DNA from: Casuarina equisetifolia | Taxonomy: Eukaryota; Streptophyta; Magnoliopsida; Fagales; Casuarinaceae | DNA: 64,000 bases | Reading direction: 5' to 3' | Assembly (NCBI GenBank): GCA_028551475.1 | Contig: CM052358.1 | Location: forward strand, 4,218,501-4,282,500 | Part shown: in pieces, positions 34,519 through 50,039 of the stretch | How positions within the stretch are numbered: the first letter of the stretch is position 1 | Layout: each line of letters begins with the position of its first letter | Program-made: the position numbers and the translations under genes | The notes under the pieces: generated by a model | The model's database searches: none | What the model saw: the letters and a program-made list of their open reading frames with translations, nothing else | What the model was told of the DNA's origin: nothing

Positions 34519-35031
34519 ATGGAGCAAAACGAGACAGGGTGCCAGAGTGCTCCCGAAGCCCCGAGACTTTGTGCCAACAACTGTGGATTCTTTGGAAGTG
34601 CGGCAACCATGAACCTATGCTCCAAGTGCCACAAGGACTTGGTGTTGAAGCAAGAACATGCCAAACTCGCAGCATCGTCTGTTGGGAGTATTATGACTGG
34701 CAGCACTAGCGACACCGCAAAGGAGCCTCTTGTTGCTGCACATCCCGAAGCTGCTGCCGGAGAGTCCATGGTTTTTTCAACTAAGGCATCCTGCAATTCG
34801 ACGCCGAACGTGATTGAGGAGGAGAAGGTTAAAGAGAGGCAGAACAGGTGCAACACCTGCAGGAAGCGCGTTGGCCTGACTGGGTTCAACTGTCGTTGTG
34901 GAAATTACTTCTGCGCAGTTCATCGGTACTCGGACAAGCACGACTGCCCCTATGATTACCGTGCTGCTGCGCAGAATGCTATTGCAAAAGCCAACCCAGT
35001 CGTGAGGGCCGAAAAGATAGATAAAATCTGA
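34519..35031 (+). CDS. Stress-associated protein with A20 and AN1 zinc fingers
   Basis: A 170-residue protein with a single coding exon. The A20 finger has Cys18, Cys22, Cys34 and Cys37 ([20 protein letters not shown]). The AN1 finger has Cys111, Cys114, Cys125, Cys127, Cys132, His135, His141 and Cys143, ending in the family signature [10 protein letters not shown]. The linker is about 70 residues, and the C-terminus [12 protein letters not shown] is typical of plant SAPs. A20 fingers of this family bind ubiquitin, and SAPs act in abiotic-stress responses, some as E3 ligases. The length, 5'UTR intron and KIDKI end suggest the SAP2/SAP8 group. I start at 34519 rather than 34495 because the acceptor at 34501-34502 would remove the upstream Met context. 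It is the partner in a head-to-head pair with the RNA-binding gene. Confidence 0.93.
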   Translation: MEQNETGCQSAPEAPRLCANNCGFFGSAATMNLCSKCHKDLVLKQEHAKLAASSVGSIMTGSTSDTAKEPLVAAHPEAAAGESMVFSTKASCNSTPNVIEEEKVKERQNRCNTCRKRVGLTGFNCRCGNYFCAVHRYSDKHDCPYDYRAAAQNAIAKANPVVRAEKIDKI

Positions 35032-37272
35032 AGGTCTACTGCTTGCTCTATTCAGCAATTACAGGGGCGTCTACAAAACATATGGCTTCTTGTTGGTTTC
35101 CTGTGTCAAAGATGACTGGAAGCATGTTGGGTTGTTCTTGCCGAGAACGTTATGCCTTATGATCCTAGTTAGTGTGAGGGTAATTGAGCCATTGGCTCTT
35201 GGATGTGATGCTTGTTTGTACCAGTTTAATGAGAAGTGTCCCTGCTAGTTCCGATTTCTCATCCATACATTGTTTTCTACAAACTGAACCGACATGCTAG
35301 TAATTGCGTGGTGTTGTCAACTCATTATCTCTAATCGTCCCCTCCGATGAAAAAGTCTTACCTACCTGATCTCTCGGTTAGAGTCGTGCTCGAGGGCTCT
35401 TCTCCAGCTTCCTTTTCGGTACAACACCTGTTATACCGACGAAAGCGAACCCAAGTGGTGGCTTTGTCACGTGTGACCCACGATTTCAACCATCCGGTGT
35501 TCGTCCGCCACGAAAAAAGAGGCAAGTAGGCGAATCAGAGCCGTAGATCTAATCCGACCTATGTTTTGACTTTTCCAGAACGTCAACATCCGTGGACGTG
35601 GTCAAGTGGTTCAACCCCACAGCGACCGTCCAACCTTTTGCTTACCGCGTAGGAACAATCGCACCGCACTATTCCAATTCTGCTCTTACCATCTATACAG
35701 CACATCAATTGCAAGCAATTACGTCTTTATGAGGTCACAATTTCGACTTAGTCTAAAATAAAATATTAGATGGTAAACCAATCATTAGTGTCTTAAAAAC
35801 TTATCTTAATAACATAAGGTGAAAAATACAAAACGCTGTCATGGTCAGTGGTTTTGTAGTAAACAATAAATTAATTATGACAACCAACAAACGTGCTAAA
35901 TAAGAAAACCCTTGATAAGTCTTCTTCAGATAATTCTAGCATTGAACCGGTTTTCCATGACTGGGCATCGAGATTAAAACACGCGTTACCAATTAGGTTG
36001 TAGCGTACTGTTCCTAATTGGCCACCTTCGACGCGCAGGATTAGAAAGGACAAGGACGACGATACGTGGAATGCACACGAGTGCGAGAGCGACCGCTGAA
36101 AGGCCTCGCTGGTGGTCAGATAGGGCGGCTCAAAGCTGGACGAAGGAAAATGCCCTTTGTCGCCCGGTGGGGTACATTGTTTTCCCGTATTTCCCATCCA
36201 GTCCCCGGTGACTTAATCTAATTGTTTATTTCCTAATTAAAATACGGTAAGGACCATTTTGCTCCGAGTATAAAAAGCAGGAGGCAGGATTCCCTATGCA
36301 GTTTTTGGGCTAAAGATTAAACAATGCTAAGATTGGATTCTGTAAAGATTTCACGGAGCAATAATGAGCACACATGATCACCAGCATGCACTAACTCCTC
36401 CTGCTAATCGAAGATCGCTTGTTTATTAAGCTAACTAGATTTTCACCTTTCGGGGTTGCAAGCACAGCCATTTGTCCCTCACATTCCTATTTTTTTTATT
36501 ATATTCTTTAGTGACGCAAAAGTTGGAGTGCACTACACTTATTCAAAGCCTTAAGTAAATCTTAACATAGTCAATAATTACTTAACTCAATTAAAAGTGA
36601 ATATTATTTAAAAAAAATTTGTTACAAATTTTACATTTCAAAAAATATAGTTGTAGAGAAATTTCCTTGGCCCAATGATAAAATCAACACCGTTGACCTG
36701 CAAGTCTACTTGGTCAGGGTTTGAATTCTCTTCATGTTCGTGAGTTAAAAAAGAAAAAAAAAATTCATACCAAAGTTAAATGCAAGAGAAATAAAATGTC
36801 TGAATTGCATTTTTTTCTTACACAACGGATTTGTAAAACGCACCAGAATTGGACATAACCGAAGGTTAATGGATGTGGGGACAAGATGACTACACGAGTG
36901 CAGGTCCCACCTGACTTAATCCGAAGAGTTCACACGTCAGATCCCAATCGGCAGATGGTAATTAATGGAGAGAACGGAGGCTAAAGAATGGAGGATGTTA
37001 TCGTAATTTCGGTCGGTCCAAAGAATTGGTTGATACGCGTCTCTATGAGGCCCATATTCCATCGCCATTACCGACCTCTCAATCCCTTCAAATCCCTCAG
37101 TTCTTTCTCTCTCGCCCCCAGAATCAACCCAAACCTCTCTAGCCTTTCCTCTTCCTTTCCCTCCCTCCCTCCCTCATCTTCTTCTCTCCCTTATCTTCTT
37201 CTCTGCGAGTGTATGATTCGTTGAGAATCTTGACTTCAAAGCCATCAAAGAGAAACAAGAAGAAGAGGAGAA
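35032..37272. other. Intergenic DNA between the two A20/AN1 genes
   Basis: The left 200-250 bp is 3'UTR. The rest is promoter-like DNA: a G-box CACGTG at 35468-35473, a TATAAAAA at 36269-36276 that precedes only tiny frames, and a CT-rich leader (about 37140-37210, CCCTCCCTCCCTC then TCTTCTTCTC) before the second SAP gene. No further gene is supported. Confidence 0.5.
36661..36765 (+). repeat. tRNA-derived SINE-like remnant
   Basis: TTGGCCCAATGATAAAATC resembles an RNA polymerase III A box, and GGTCAGGGTTTGAATTC about 40 bp later resembles a B box. An A-rich tail (AAAAAAGAAAAAAAAAATTC) follows. The order A box, B box, A-tail is that of plant SINEs. It cannot form a proper tRNA cloverleaf. 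Flanking duplications were not resolved. Confidence 0.4.
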
Positions 37273-37803
37273 ATGGCACAGAAAACAGAGAAGGAAGAGA
37301 CGGAGTTTAAAGTTCCTGAAACCATACCTCTTTGCGTCAACAACTGTGGCGTTACCGGTAACCCTGCCACCAATAACATGTGCCAGAAGTGCTTTGCTGC
37401 CACGACAACGTCCTCTTCGGGTCCTTCGTCTTCTTCTTCTTCATCTTCTTCTTCTTCTTCTTCTTCTTCTTCTTCTTCTTCTTCGTCGTCGGCTTCCAAG
37501 CCGTCACCGAAGATTCTTCACAGATCTAGCTCGTCGCGATCGTCCGATGCGAGCAAGGACGCGAAAACGGCTTCGTCAACGTTGGGGACGGCAGATCGGT
37601 CGAGATCGGAGGTGAACCGGTGCGCCGGCTGTAGGAGGAAGGTTGGGTTGACCGGGTTCCGGTGCCGGTGCGGAGAACTCTTCTGCTCCGAGCATCGGTA
37701 CACCGACCGTCACGTGTGCAGCTACGACTACAAAGCTGCCGGACGCGAGGCCATCGCTCGGGAGAATCCGGTTGTGAAGGCCGCCAAAATAGTCAGAGTC
37801 TGA
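37273..37803 (+). CDS. Stress-associated protein with A20 and AN1 zinc fingers and a poly-Ser linker
   Basis: An intronless 176-residue protein. A20 Cys21, Cys25, Cys37 and Cys40; AN1 Cys117, Cys120, Cys131, Cys133, Cys138, His141, His147 and Cys149; then [13 protein letters not shown] and the usual SAP C-terminus [12 protein letters not shown]. All zinc ligands are present. Between the fingers is a run of 22 Ser (52-73) encoded by a TCT/TCC/TCG microsatellite, followed by more Ser/Lys/Arg. The lack of a coding intron and the short N-terminus point to the SAP4/5/6-type group; AtSAP5 has ubiquitin-ligase activity in published work, but activity here is inference. The 5'UTR is pyrimidine-rich with no clear TATA box nearby. 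It is the second SAP in tandem, 2.2 kb from the first, but sequence divergence argues against a recent duplication. Confidence 0.93.
   Translation: MAQKTEKEETEFKVPETIPLCVNNCGVTGNPATNNMCQKCFAATTTSSSGPSSSSSSSSSSSSSSSSSSSSSSASKPSPKILHRSSSSRSSDASKDAKTASSTLGTADRSRSEVNRCAGCRRKVGLTGFRCRCGELFCSEHRYTDRHVCSYDYKAAGREAIARENPVVKAAKIVRV
37426..37491 (+). repeat. TCT microsatellite encoding 22 serines
   Basis: A TCT run, impure at both ends (TCG, TCA), in frame inside the A20/AN1 gene. Being in frame, length changes would add or remove Ser without breaking the protein. Confidence 0.9.
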
Positions 37804-40800
37804 TTGTTTTGTAGAGTCTCAAAAAAAAAAGTAAAAAGAAGAGAAACTGTCGAAAATTAGAGTCAAGGATTGAAAGGTTCAAGGAGATCAGGATCCCTTC
37901 CGAGCTTACAGCGAAAGAGAGTAAAAGGGATTGTTGTCGCAGAAGAAGAAAAGATCAAAGATCCTCTCCGATTGTTCGTGTCCTCGATCAATCTCTAATT
38001 ATCGTTTTTATTTTTATTTTTATTTTTATATTATGTTTTTGTTTGGAAATGAAATTATTGTGGCTTCAGTTTATTTTTTATTCCATTCTTAATCATTTTA
38101 CGTCCTCTTGTTCTTGGATCTCCATTTCCATGGCGAGGGGGGCTCGGTTAATCTTCGGACACAACCGGACACGGTGAATTTGAGGGACTTCGAGAAAATT
38201 ATTGCAAAGAAGAATTTAAATCCAAATAACCCAACGGACTAATTAAAATTCGGGCAACTTTCGTCATCAGGGGCAAATTGTGCAAATTTGACGAACTGTT
38301 GGGGGTTTAAGGACGGGGAGGAAAAGCTTTTGTCTCTCTGGCGAAGTTATCGTGGTGGGTTTACTTGGGTATGATTGGGGTTTAGCTGGTCCAATGGGGG
38401 CCTGCCGCGTGTACGGTACACATAAAAGAAGGGGCTGTAAAGTGGGACGCTAATGGCAGCAATTGCGTGTGGGAATGGGTCGCGGCTTTTGTAATTTACG
38501 TGGAAGAGGATCTCAAGAGTCGTCTTGATCCGACGGCTGTGACATGACAGGTGGGGGATTAGTCTTTATAAAAGCGTCCTGCCTATGCGAAGGACATGAA
38601 AAGCCTGTTCCTGATGCATACAAAGAAATACCCAGTGGGCAGCCTGCAAGTGCTTGGGAGGTTCGGCAAATGGGTCCCCAAATTAATTAATTAAATTATT
38701 TTTTTAAAAAAAAAAAGAGAAAATGGGTACATTTACACCGAATAATGTTATGCTTTTTTCTAGAGAAGAGTATATATGGGCGATCTCGATTTGAAACTGC
38801 GACGGAAACCCTTTGCTAAGGTGGATGGATTCTTTTGATGCAACAAGGTTTGCTAGTCACTTTTGGGTTCCATCATTTATTCTCTTGGGAGGAGTGCAAG
38901 CTGCAATCTTGATCATTATGACTAAACTTCGCAAGCATTTTCTGTAAGTCAAAATCCAATGAGATGGAAATCAATACAACCATCTCTTGAGTTGGTCTTT
39001 TTGTCTTTTTCTTCAGTAATTAAGAACTAGCACAAATTGACACAAAAAATATGTATGAACATACCATTAGCCTGTAGAGATGAACCTGAAATTTTGTTGA
39101 GATCTTTAAGCATGAGTTATATATAGCATTGACCTTTGCTACGGCCTCATTTGGTAAGGTGGGGTGGGGTCTGTATGAAGTCCCACTATTTGCTAGGGGA
39201 AATGGGGAACATGTGAGCAAAGACTTTAAGCATCAAAGCTACCTTATCATCTGCGTGTTGATAATAAGAAATTAGTTGAAAGAAACAAGCCAATAGGAGA
39301 AATGGAAACATTGAGCAAGAAACTATGATGGGGATATTCTAGAAGAGCATGCCTATTGAGAAATTAGTCTATTTTGGGAATGAAAAGAGAAAAAGAAAGG
39401 AAAGATCGAGGAAAAGCTGACCAATACTTGCTAGCAAAGTCATTACTCAAAAACTAACTTTTAATTGGTGAATTGAAAACTCCTCTAACCTCCCCCAATT
39501 GTGCTTTGATTGTTGCTTCTACTTTTCCCAATTCTTAATTTTGGGTTTTGCAATTGGTGGTAGTTGTGTCATGATAAGGTGTGGTCTTCAACACAGCAAA
39601 GAACAAATGGGCTGCCAAGCGGCAATTATAGATGACAAAAATATTTTGGGACCAGCTAACAATGGTCGGTTTCTTTCCTAATAAAAGTAAAGCATGCTTG
39701 CCAAATGATGCGCATCTACTATCTGTGTTAGACATGGGAAAAAGATTAGATTGATAAAAAAAAAAAAGGAATTCCACCTTCCATGTTGGTTAGAACTCAT
39801 TATTTGCTTAGATTAATTTATCTCATCGTTTTCTCCCAATAAATTAGTCTTTCATGAAAGGAGTTGTTGTTCCTGCCCCCACCAAGCTACATGAAGTCTT
39901 GGCCTTTGGATATGTATTTAGGCTTCGAGGAATCTTGGATTGGTCACACCGTCTATGCAACCAAGTCTGGAAAAAAAAGTTCTCAATGATGTTTTATGTG
40001 GTAGAAAAGAAGTACAAATGGTCACATTCATGTGATAACAAGCAAATCAACCATACAAGTTATTTGTGGTAGGGATGCGAAGTCCCGATGAAACCATTAT
40101 AAAGCAAAAAAGGGACCGCAAAAAATAAAATTGAGACAAATTTTAGTCCATCAATTGATGAGTGACAAGTACAGAAAGTATGTATCTTGTATACAAGAAT
40201 CTATTTGGAGCAACAGACAATTGTGGGATGGTGGCCTTAAGGGGTTGATCCTGATATATGGAGTTTTCGCGGAGAAAGTGGCCAAAAACAAATATTTGCA
40301 CTTTTGTTGCAAAGAGACTAATTGTTAACATCAGAACCAAATTCTTATCAGTAACTTCTGCATAAATAGGATAATAGAGAAGATACTTGTATTCTGGACT
40401 CAAGTGCCTGATTCCTGCATAAACCCAATTTCCATTTTGCCAAACAAAAGACAAGAGGTAAAACAACTCACAATTTTCTATTGACAAAGACAAGAAGGGG
40501 ATCAACTTGTTTGACCACATAAAGTCTTGTAAACAAGCCACTAGGGGCCACTATTGGCTTCATGCTTTGAATTAATACCTAAGGAAAAAGGAGATGAGGA
40601 TAAGGCATTTTCTTTCATGTCAGTTTTACGTTTCCTTTTTGTTTTGGTTCAAATCAGCATAATCTTTGTTGTTGCTTTTGGGGTTAAGATCCTGTGAAGC
40701 ATTGATAGAGAAGAAAATGTAAGAAGAATATTGGGGTCCATTTGCAAATACAGCTTGGTCCAAAGCAACCAGTGCCCACACCCTCAAAACCTTACGGTAA

Positions 40801-42026
40801 AGGGACCCCATTGGTGCGATCATTATCAAGTCCAGATCAATATGACAAAGTATATTGTTCCAAGTACAGAGACTTTGAGAGATTTCAGCTTGTTTTTCAT
40901 TCTTAACCCAATAAGAAAAGGCCTTTAACCTCCCAAAGCTTATCCCTTCGATACGTTGAATCTGCACTGCAATCTAACCCAACAAGGAACAAGAATGACA
41001 AAAAATAGAGGAAAAACAGAAGGAACATCATCAACTTATAAGATCAACGGTGGGATTATGATTTAAAAGTGTTGAAATCTCAAAGTTGATTATGATTGGC
41101 CTAACAGTTTTGTCAAAAAAATGGTATATTATTCCAGTCTGGTAGCCGCCCCTCCTCTTGTATGAGAAAAGCGTGAAAGATGAGATATCTTTAAACTTCT
41201 TCATACAACGACAAATATTTGAATGTATCAAGTCAGATAAAAATGTTAAATCAAGACTTCCGATTTTCTCACGATGCCTAGGAAAATGAATACAGAAACA
41301 GGGTAGTTGAAAAAGTCTTAACACATCTCAAATAAGACATGGTTTGAGAAAGGAAGATAATATTTCTTAAAATATTAGGGTAAAAAAGTTCCACGAAAGT
41401 GGCCCTGAAACATCCATACACAACAATTTTCTATTGAAAAAGTAGCTTTCGAGGAACCGAAAGTGGCTCATTCCCTCGTTGGCTTTCCCAGCAACAGCTT
41501 GAGCAGTCTCATGAAATTGTTGGGCAATAAGCATCAATAGGAAGACATTTCCCACCTAGAAAGTCCCTTCACTTCGCTATCTAAACAAACTATTCTCATT
41601 GATGTTACCTTCCCCAGTTTACTCAACTCTACATTATTTTAACAGACGCTTGCTTCACCTTTGCATAACTTTTTGTGAATATTTGACTTTTCAACGCTCT
41701 TCCTAACTTTCCTGTTGCACAAGTCATTAAAGTGAGTTATGAAGTAGTTTTTCTCTTATCATAACAGCTGGAGCCATGACTACATTTTGTACCTAAAGAC
41801 CAGCTGAAAAGAGTTTGTTGTATGTCCAGAGGAAAAGTAACACCTCATAGCAAACCCCATCAGAACAGTTCAGAGGAAAAGTAAGATAATAATGGTTCTA
41901 TTTCAGTTCAGATGTGACAATATTCAAGTCTCCAAAGTAGCCCGTCAGGTTTCCTAGAATTAGATGGTGAAATGGGCACCATAAGCATACAGATTCAGAT
42001 AAAAGAGTAAATTACAAAAGATATGT
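37804..42026. other. Long intergenic interval; no confident gene
   Basis: The first 350 bp is 3'UTR and flank of the SAP gene. Around 38460-38600 a promoter-like block (ACGTGG, TATAAAAG at 38567-38574) precedes a 32-codon frame. Minus-strand frames at 40143-40541 and 40626-40967 are open but have no domain or signal I recognise. They lie in AT-rich DNA, so they are treated as chance. A noncoding RNA in 39-42 kb cannot be excluded. Confidence 0.45.
38596..38694 (+). CDS. Possible 32-residue small peptide (weak)
   Basis: MKSLFLMHTKKYPVGSLQVL then GRFGKWVPKLIN and a stop. The only support is a TATAAAAG 29 bp upstream and G/ACGT-type motifs further up. The TATA-to-ATG distance is too short for a normal 5'UTR unless the leader is almost absent, so this may be an untranslated RNA or chance. 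No family recognised. Confidence 0.2.
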   Translation: MKSLFLMHTKKYPVGSLQVLGRFGKWVPKLIN

Positions 42027-45000
42027 CTAGGCCCCATCTGGCTGGACGAAAGGGTTGGCAATCTCATCTGTCCCATCTGTTGGGGACACAAGCATTACGG
42101 CAGTTCCCCTACAAACCTGCAGCACAATAACTTGCCATCGGTTTGTTACCTTGAAAACAAAAGATACATATGCTAAATAAAGCTGCAAAGAAGAAGAATC
42201 ATTTGAGGTTCTTTTGGGGTTTTCCAGTACATCTTTCTTAGCATCTATGCACCGGGATATAATGACCGAAATTATTTCCTTTCTCCATGCTCGATATTAT
42301 GCTCTGACATCGCAATAGATGCCATTTTTTTTTCTTCCTAAGTTGGAGTGAGGAATAAATGAATCCAGCATTCTACTTCTACTCATTTAATGCAAATTGA
42401 AGAAGAAATCTGCCGGGAGAGCTTTTGTCTTTATGATTCAAAATCCATATCATTGTATACCAGCACATTTTGTTGGTAATAAAATGAAAGCAATCAGCAT
42501 GTTTTGAAGTGAACAATACTGGTAAGAATAGGCGAAAATGAATGCACAAGAACCCACGAGAAATTATTATAAACTTCAAGATGTCTAGTCTTTTACCAAT
42601 TACTGTACATGGCAATGCATCGTCATCTGTTGTGCTAATGACTTATGCAGCCTATAGTTAGTGGCTTCAAGCCACACCAGAACAAATTCATTTAGCATCA
42701 TGTTTGGATCCAACAATTCAAGCCCCTAAGAGACCAAATCTATCCAACTAATTTATCAATAAAAAGACAAACATACATGTTAGGTTAATCTGAGAATTTG
42801 GACAATTTTGAGAAACCATAGTCATTTAACCAATTTAAAATTTCGAGCGAGAAACAAAAAAGGGCAAGTATTTCACATATTACATTCTTTAGCAACTTCA
42901 AAAGATGATTCGTGCTTTCAGCATCAAAAAGTAAGTGTGTCAATCACCTTAGAGTAGTAGTAGTAGTAGTTAAGATGCTGATTATAAGCCTTCGAATAGT
43001 AGCAGTTCAGATGATGATTATGCTAGAAACCCATCTTAGTTTAACTAGATATGTGTGATGGATGAGAACATACTATTAGGCCTAGACGCCTGGTTTGATC
43101 AGTGGTCTTCAGTGGATCATCAGGATCTGCAGAACAAGGACAAAAATTCTAAGAAAATCTGCCTAGCAATATCCCCAATAAGTTTATATCACAGAATTGA
43201 GAAAATTTTGACAGAAAGAGAAGCCAAATACATAATGGTGCTTAAATTCAAGTCCATGGCAACAATACTATTTGCTTCAAAATAAGCCCAAATCTGGGAT
43301 CACTATGATAGATGTCCTGAACGGGCTGTGTCTTAGGCTTCTTTGCTCTATCATTGACCATTTTATGATGATTAGCAGTTAATTCTGTTCCGTTTAGAAA
43401 AATGTTCACATCATTACTGAACTGATTTAAGTAAGCAAGAACCTACAAACAGATACTATGCTTAAGGTGGGTGCATTTATGCAGATGAACTAAGTAGTGA
43501 TACAACTAAATGGATCCTTCTGACACAAAAACATATGTTTTTATTCTTTCAATAGGGAAAATAGATGACAGAAAATGTAAGATTCAGTTTATATTTCAAA
43601 ACTAAACTCATCTGGAGATAAATTCTTGAAAACTCCGTGTTGGCCTATGAGCATATGGCACTTGTCTCATTTGGCCCACCCAGAGTTTCTTGAGGCCTAA
43701 CCTTAGAGATGCCACCAAGAGTTCAAAATTCAATAGGTTCAACACCTACTGTGAAAAACAAGTTTCCAGGCTATTAAAAACAAGGAATCTCTCTTGCCCA
43801 CGTTTCTCTTACCCACACAAAATTATCTTTTGTTCCCACAACAAAAGGGGGAAGGAAACTTTAATTGTCACGGGCTCTTTAACCACCCCTCTAGTAACAT
43901 GTTAGAAAAATTAACCTAATATTCGTTATTTTAAGCCCCTTTTCCTGACTATTACAGAGCTGTCACGGATATTATGACCTTTTCTATTTTTGTACAAAAC
44001 TTAAGAAAACTGTTTCCCTATGAGATGAGAATCAAACCTCCAGCAAACAACTTTATAATTACAAATGTACTCTACTAAAATGTAGGGACAAAAGTTTCAT
44101 TCAAATGATCATCAGACACAGAGATGGCCATTTTCAATTGATTGTCCTGACTTGATGGGGAGAGAGGGCAAAAGTTTGAAACTTTGGGGGTTATCAGCAT
44201 CTAATAAATGTTCACTGTCCAAAAATAAAATAAAACTCTGGGAGTGTTATGTGTTTTTTCCAGAATTAAAACAGACGAAATAAGTGCGCATATAATAATT
44301 GATGAAAAACTCAATAATATAACACTGATAGTTGATAGTATGGTCACTATGGTGAGGTTAACCTCCAAAAGAATGACAGTAATAGGAAGAATCAATATTA
44401 CTGCTATCATAGTATAGAAAATATGTGAAAAAACAGCCAAAAAGATCAAAACGAAACCTGAACCAGTTAATTGGTTTGAAAAGATGCATCAAATGCACAC
44501 AGCTAACTAGTCTGAACATACGCACACAGACAAAAAAAAATTTCCAGTAAACAATGAGGAAGGTACCTCTCAGAAACTCTATGGCTTCATCCAAAACAAG
44601 GTTTAGTAACTGATCATATCCTTTTAGAGTCCCTGTTACTGTAACCCAAAAGGGAAACAAGATAGAAGTATCATATACTGGATCAGAAAGAAGAGCATTT
44701 CGCTAACCAAAGACCCAGCATAATGAATGTAGGTTACAAAATTCACTTTTTTAGGAAACTGTGGATCTCCAGTAGAGGGAAACCAATAGAGAAAAGTTAG
44801 GTGTTACAGAAACCCAATGAGGTCAAATTGATCGTAAGGACCCCCCAACAGGGTAAAATGACTAAATAGATTTCATGGGTTAAAGCCAACTTGGTGGCTC
44901 TGTCTAGTGTTCATGGCAAATCCAAATACCATAGACTTTACAACAATCATATAGATACTCGCCAACCAAGTTGAAGGCAGCTCATATTTTCTTAACTTCG

Positions 45001-45422
45001 CATTTGACCTCGTGCAAGAATTATACTTTCGTAACCCTACTTAGCTCATGAGAATAGCTCCAATGTTGAATTTTCATACATTTTCTCACCAGATTCTTAC
45101 TGCAAACCATATCTCTAGTTCTCTAATATTGATATTCACCTTGAGCTATACACAAACTAATATAATTAACAGAACTAAAAGTTTTGCAGCAAACAGAGAC
45201 CTTGTCTACCACCAGTGAGCTTGACTTGGACACCTTTGTCCACAAACTTTGCCAGGTCCAAGACCGTTTCTTTCCTGCTTCCTGACTGAAACAAAATCAC
45301 TCATCATATAGAAAATGAAAAAGAAAAAGGTGCGGACAAGCCAACATAAAAATCCCTCAATCTAAAACAAATAGTCTTTGGGTTGCTCGAAATAAACACA
45401 CAAAAGTAGAACACTTTACCAT
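42027..45422 (-). CDS. LSM7: U6 snRNA-associated Sm-like protein LSm7
   Basis: Five coding exons: 45422-45420, 45285-45201, 44638-44567, 43126-43074 and 42116-42027. Phases agree, giving 303 nt and 100 residues. The first coding exon contributes only the ATG (donor GTAAAG follows at once), and exon 2 begins SGSRKETVLDLAKFVDKG. The Sm1 motif spans VQVKLTGGRQVTGTLKGYDQ and the Sm2 motif is LGLIVCRGTAVMLVSP. The C-terminus is NPFVQPDGA. LSm7 is a subunit of the LSm2-8 ring that binds the U6 snRNA 3' end in the spliceosome and of the LSm1-7 ring that promotes cytosolic mRNA decapping and decay. Length (about 100) matches the family. A further 5'UTR exon (about 45690-45870, donor ATTAAG/GTACTA) is likely. 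The gene is divergent from RPL31. Confidence 0.94.
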
Positions 45423-48494
<3,072 letters not shown>

Positions 48495-49250
48495 AGTAGC
48501 CTACTAGCATAAATCATAGTTAGGTTGCTCCATTTTTGGCCTAAATCTTTCCTATTTACAAGATGTTTTTGCTTGGCTTTCGATTTTCCTGGGAAATTTT
48601 CCGGCTGAGAGAACATTATGGGTTTAATGTTACCTCTGTTATGTCTTGTTCAAGAAACTTTCCTCCAGACCTTATAACTACGACTATATGGATTGTAATT
48701 TAGTTTTATGTTCAAATGACCTCTGCATCCGAATGCAACTTACCCAAAATCTTGGGAATTCAATCAAATCTGAAGTGGGTCGTGTTATTTGGGGCTGTTA
48801 ATTATAATTATACTTGTTATGTTTTGGAATAATATTAACAAAACAACAACTGGGGGCTACAATCGTTCGCAAAAGGTGTATGAGTTCCATGTAATCTTGG
48901 TTGGAAGAGAAGTTAATTGACTCTACACGCACATCTTGCCCGCCAGGCTCTGTATATTCATCCCCCAAACCGCATTTCACAGGACCTGCTATTCAACATA
49001 GCTCTCATGACTGCGCCAACCAATCCTAATCATATTTCTGGGACCGAAACCTTGAAGCATAGCTTTCTGTAGCAAGGTATCCTATCTCGCTCACAATTTT
49101 TTCTTCTCTTTTCCTCGTTTGATTTTACTCTAATTTCTTTCGCTGCCGTCTGTTTGGTTCTCAGCAAAAAAAGCGAAACGAAAATAAAATAATGCTGAAA
49201 CCTATTTGCTCGTTCCTGATCTCTAGTTCAATGTGAGGAGAATCAATTAT
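48495..49250. other. RPL31 3' flank and intergenic DNA
   Basis: 3'UTR to roughly 48780. A minus-strand frame (48798-48980) has ordinary composition but no recognisable family. Nothing else seen. Confidence 0.5.
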
Positions 49251-50030
49251 GCATTGGTCTCAATCTGTCTACTCTTATTGGAGGTCTATTTTTACCACAC
49301 CTAAGGGATTATGGATGTTTTCTTAATATCAAATTGAGAACCAAATCGAAAGTTCATGAGATCAAAGCTTTAAGTGCTTTTTTCAATAGAGGTTGGTACC
49401 TAGGGTCTAATTACAAAATAATTTGACAACCACCTCTCTTGCCCTGTATTAAATAGCCCTAAATTTTATCCTAGCAAGATTGTGTTTTTGGCTCCTAAAA
49501 CAACTAGGAATTAACTATTCAAATTCTAAATCTTATTTAAAGAAAATTACAAAACAAAACCTAATTATCTAAAAAATCTAACAATAATATAAAACTTAGT
49601 AAGTAGTCAAATCCAAGCTCATATTATCTTTATCATGACAATACACTCCCTTTCCAAATCCTTGTCCTCAAGGATTTTGATAGAAATTGAAGAAAGTGTT
49701 GCTTCCTTTTCCATCCAATTGGTCTAAGAATAGTTGTAGCAATGCTTCTTCTACTTATTAATCTTGTTCTTGTTCATTTGATGGTCCTTCTACTTGCTGA
49801 TCTTGTTCTTCTTCATTTGTTATTATCATATAAAATTGTTTGCACTAAGACTTATGCTCTAGGTAATGGGGCTCATCACAATTAAAATATAATCATTTTG
49901 TCTTTTCAACTTGAATTTCTCGCATCATATTTTGTATGAAAGGGTTGATTAAAGGGGTGGAAGAAGCCACCTTGTAGGTTTCCTTACAAATTAAGAAGAA
50001 TCTTTAACTAACAAGTACAATTGCTAGCAA
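49250..50030 (-). mobile_element. Ty3/gypsy retrotransposon remnant (gag zinc knuckle and LTR-side fragment)
   Basis: On the minus strand, 49830-49990 reads a gag C-terminus with a degraded CCHC knuckle (YFNCDEPHYLEHKS, where intact relatives read CFNCDE...GHRC), preceded by MMREIQVEKTK. Acidic tracts (NEEEQDQQVEG, NEQEQD) follow, then a gap, then an LEDK-like string next to a purine-rich tract near 49660 that may precede an LTR. Stops interrupt it. The pol genes are deleted. Confidence 0.6.
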
Positions 50031-50039
50031 TCTCCTACC

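Noticed and set aside
40143..40967. Two long minus-strand frames (about 130 and 110 codons)
   Set aside because: No recognised domain, signal or splice context; lengths are possible by chance in this DNA.
44201..44660. Minus-strand frames of 82 and 100 codons
   Set aside because: They read through an LSM7 exon into its introns, so they are not separate genes.
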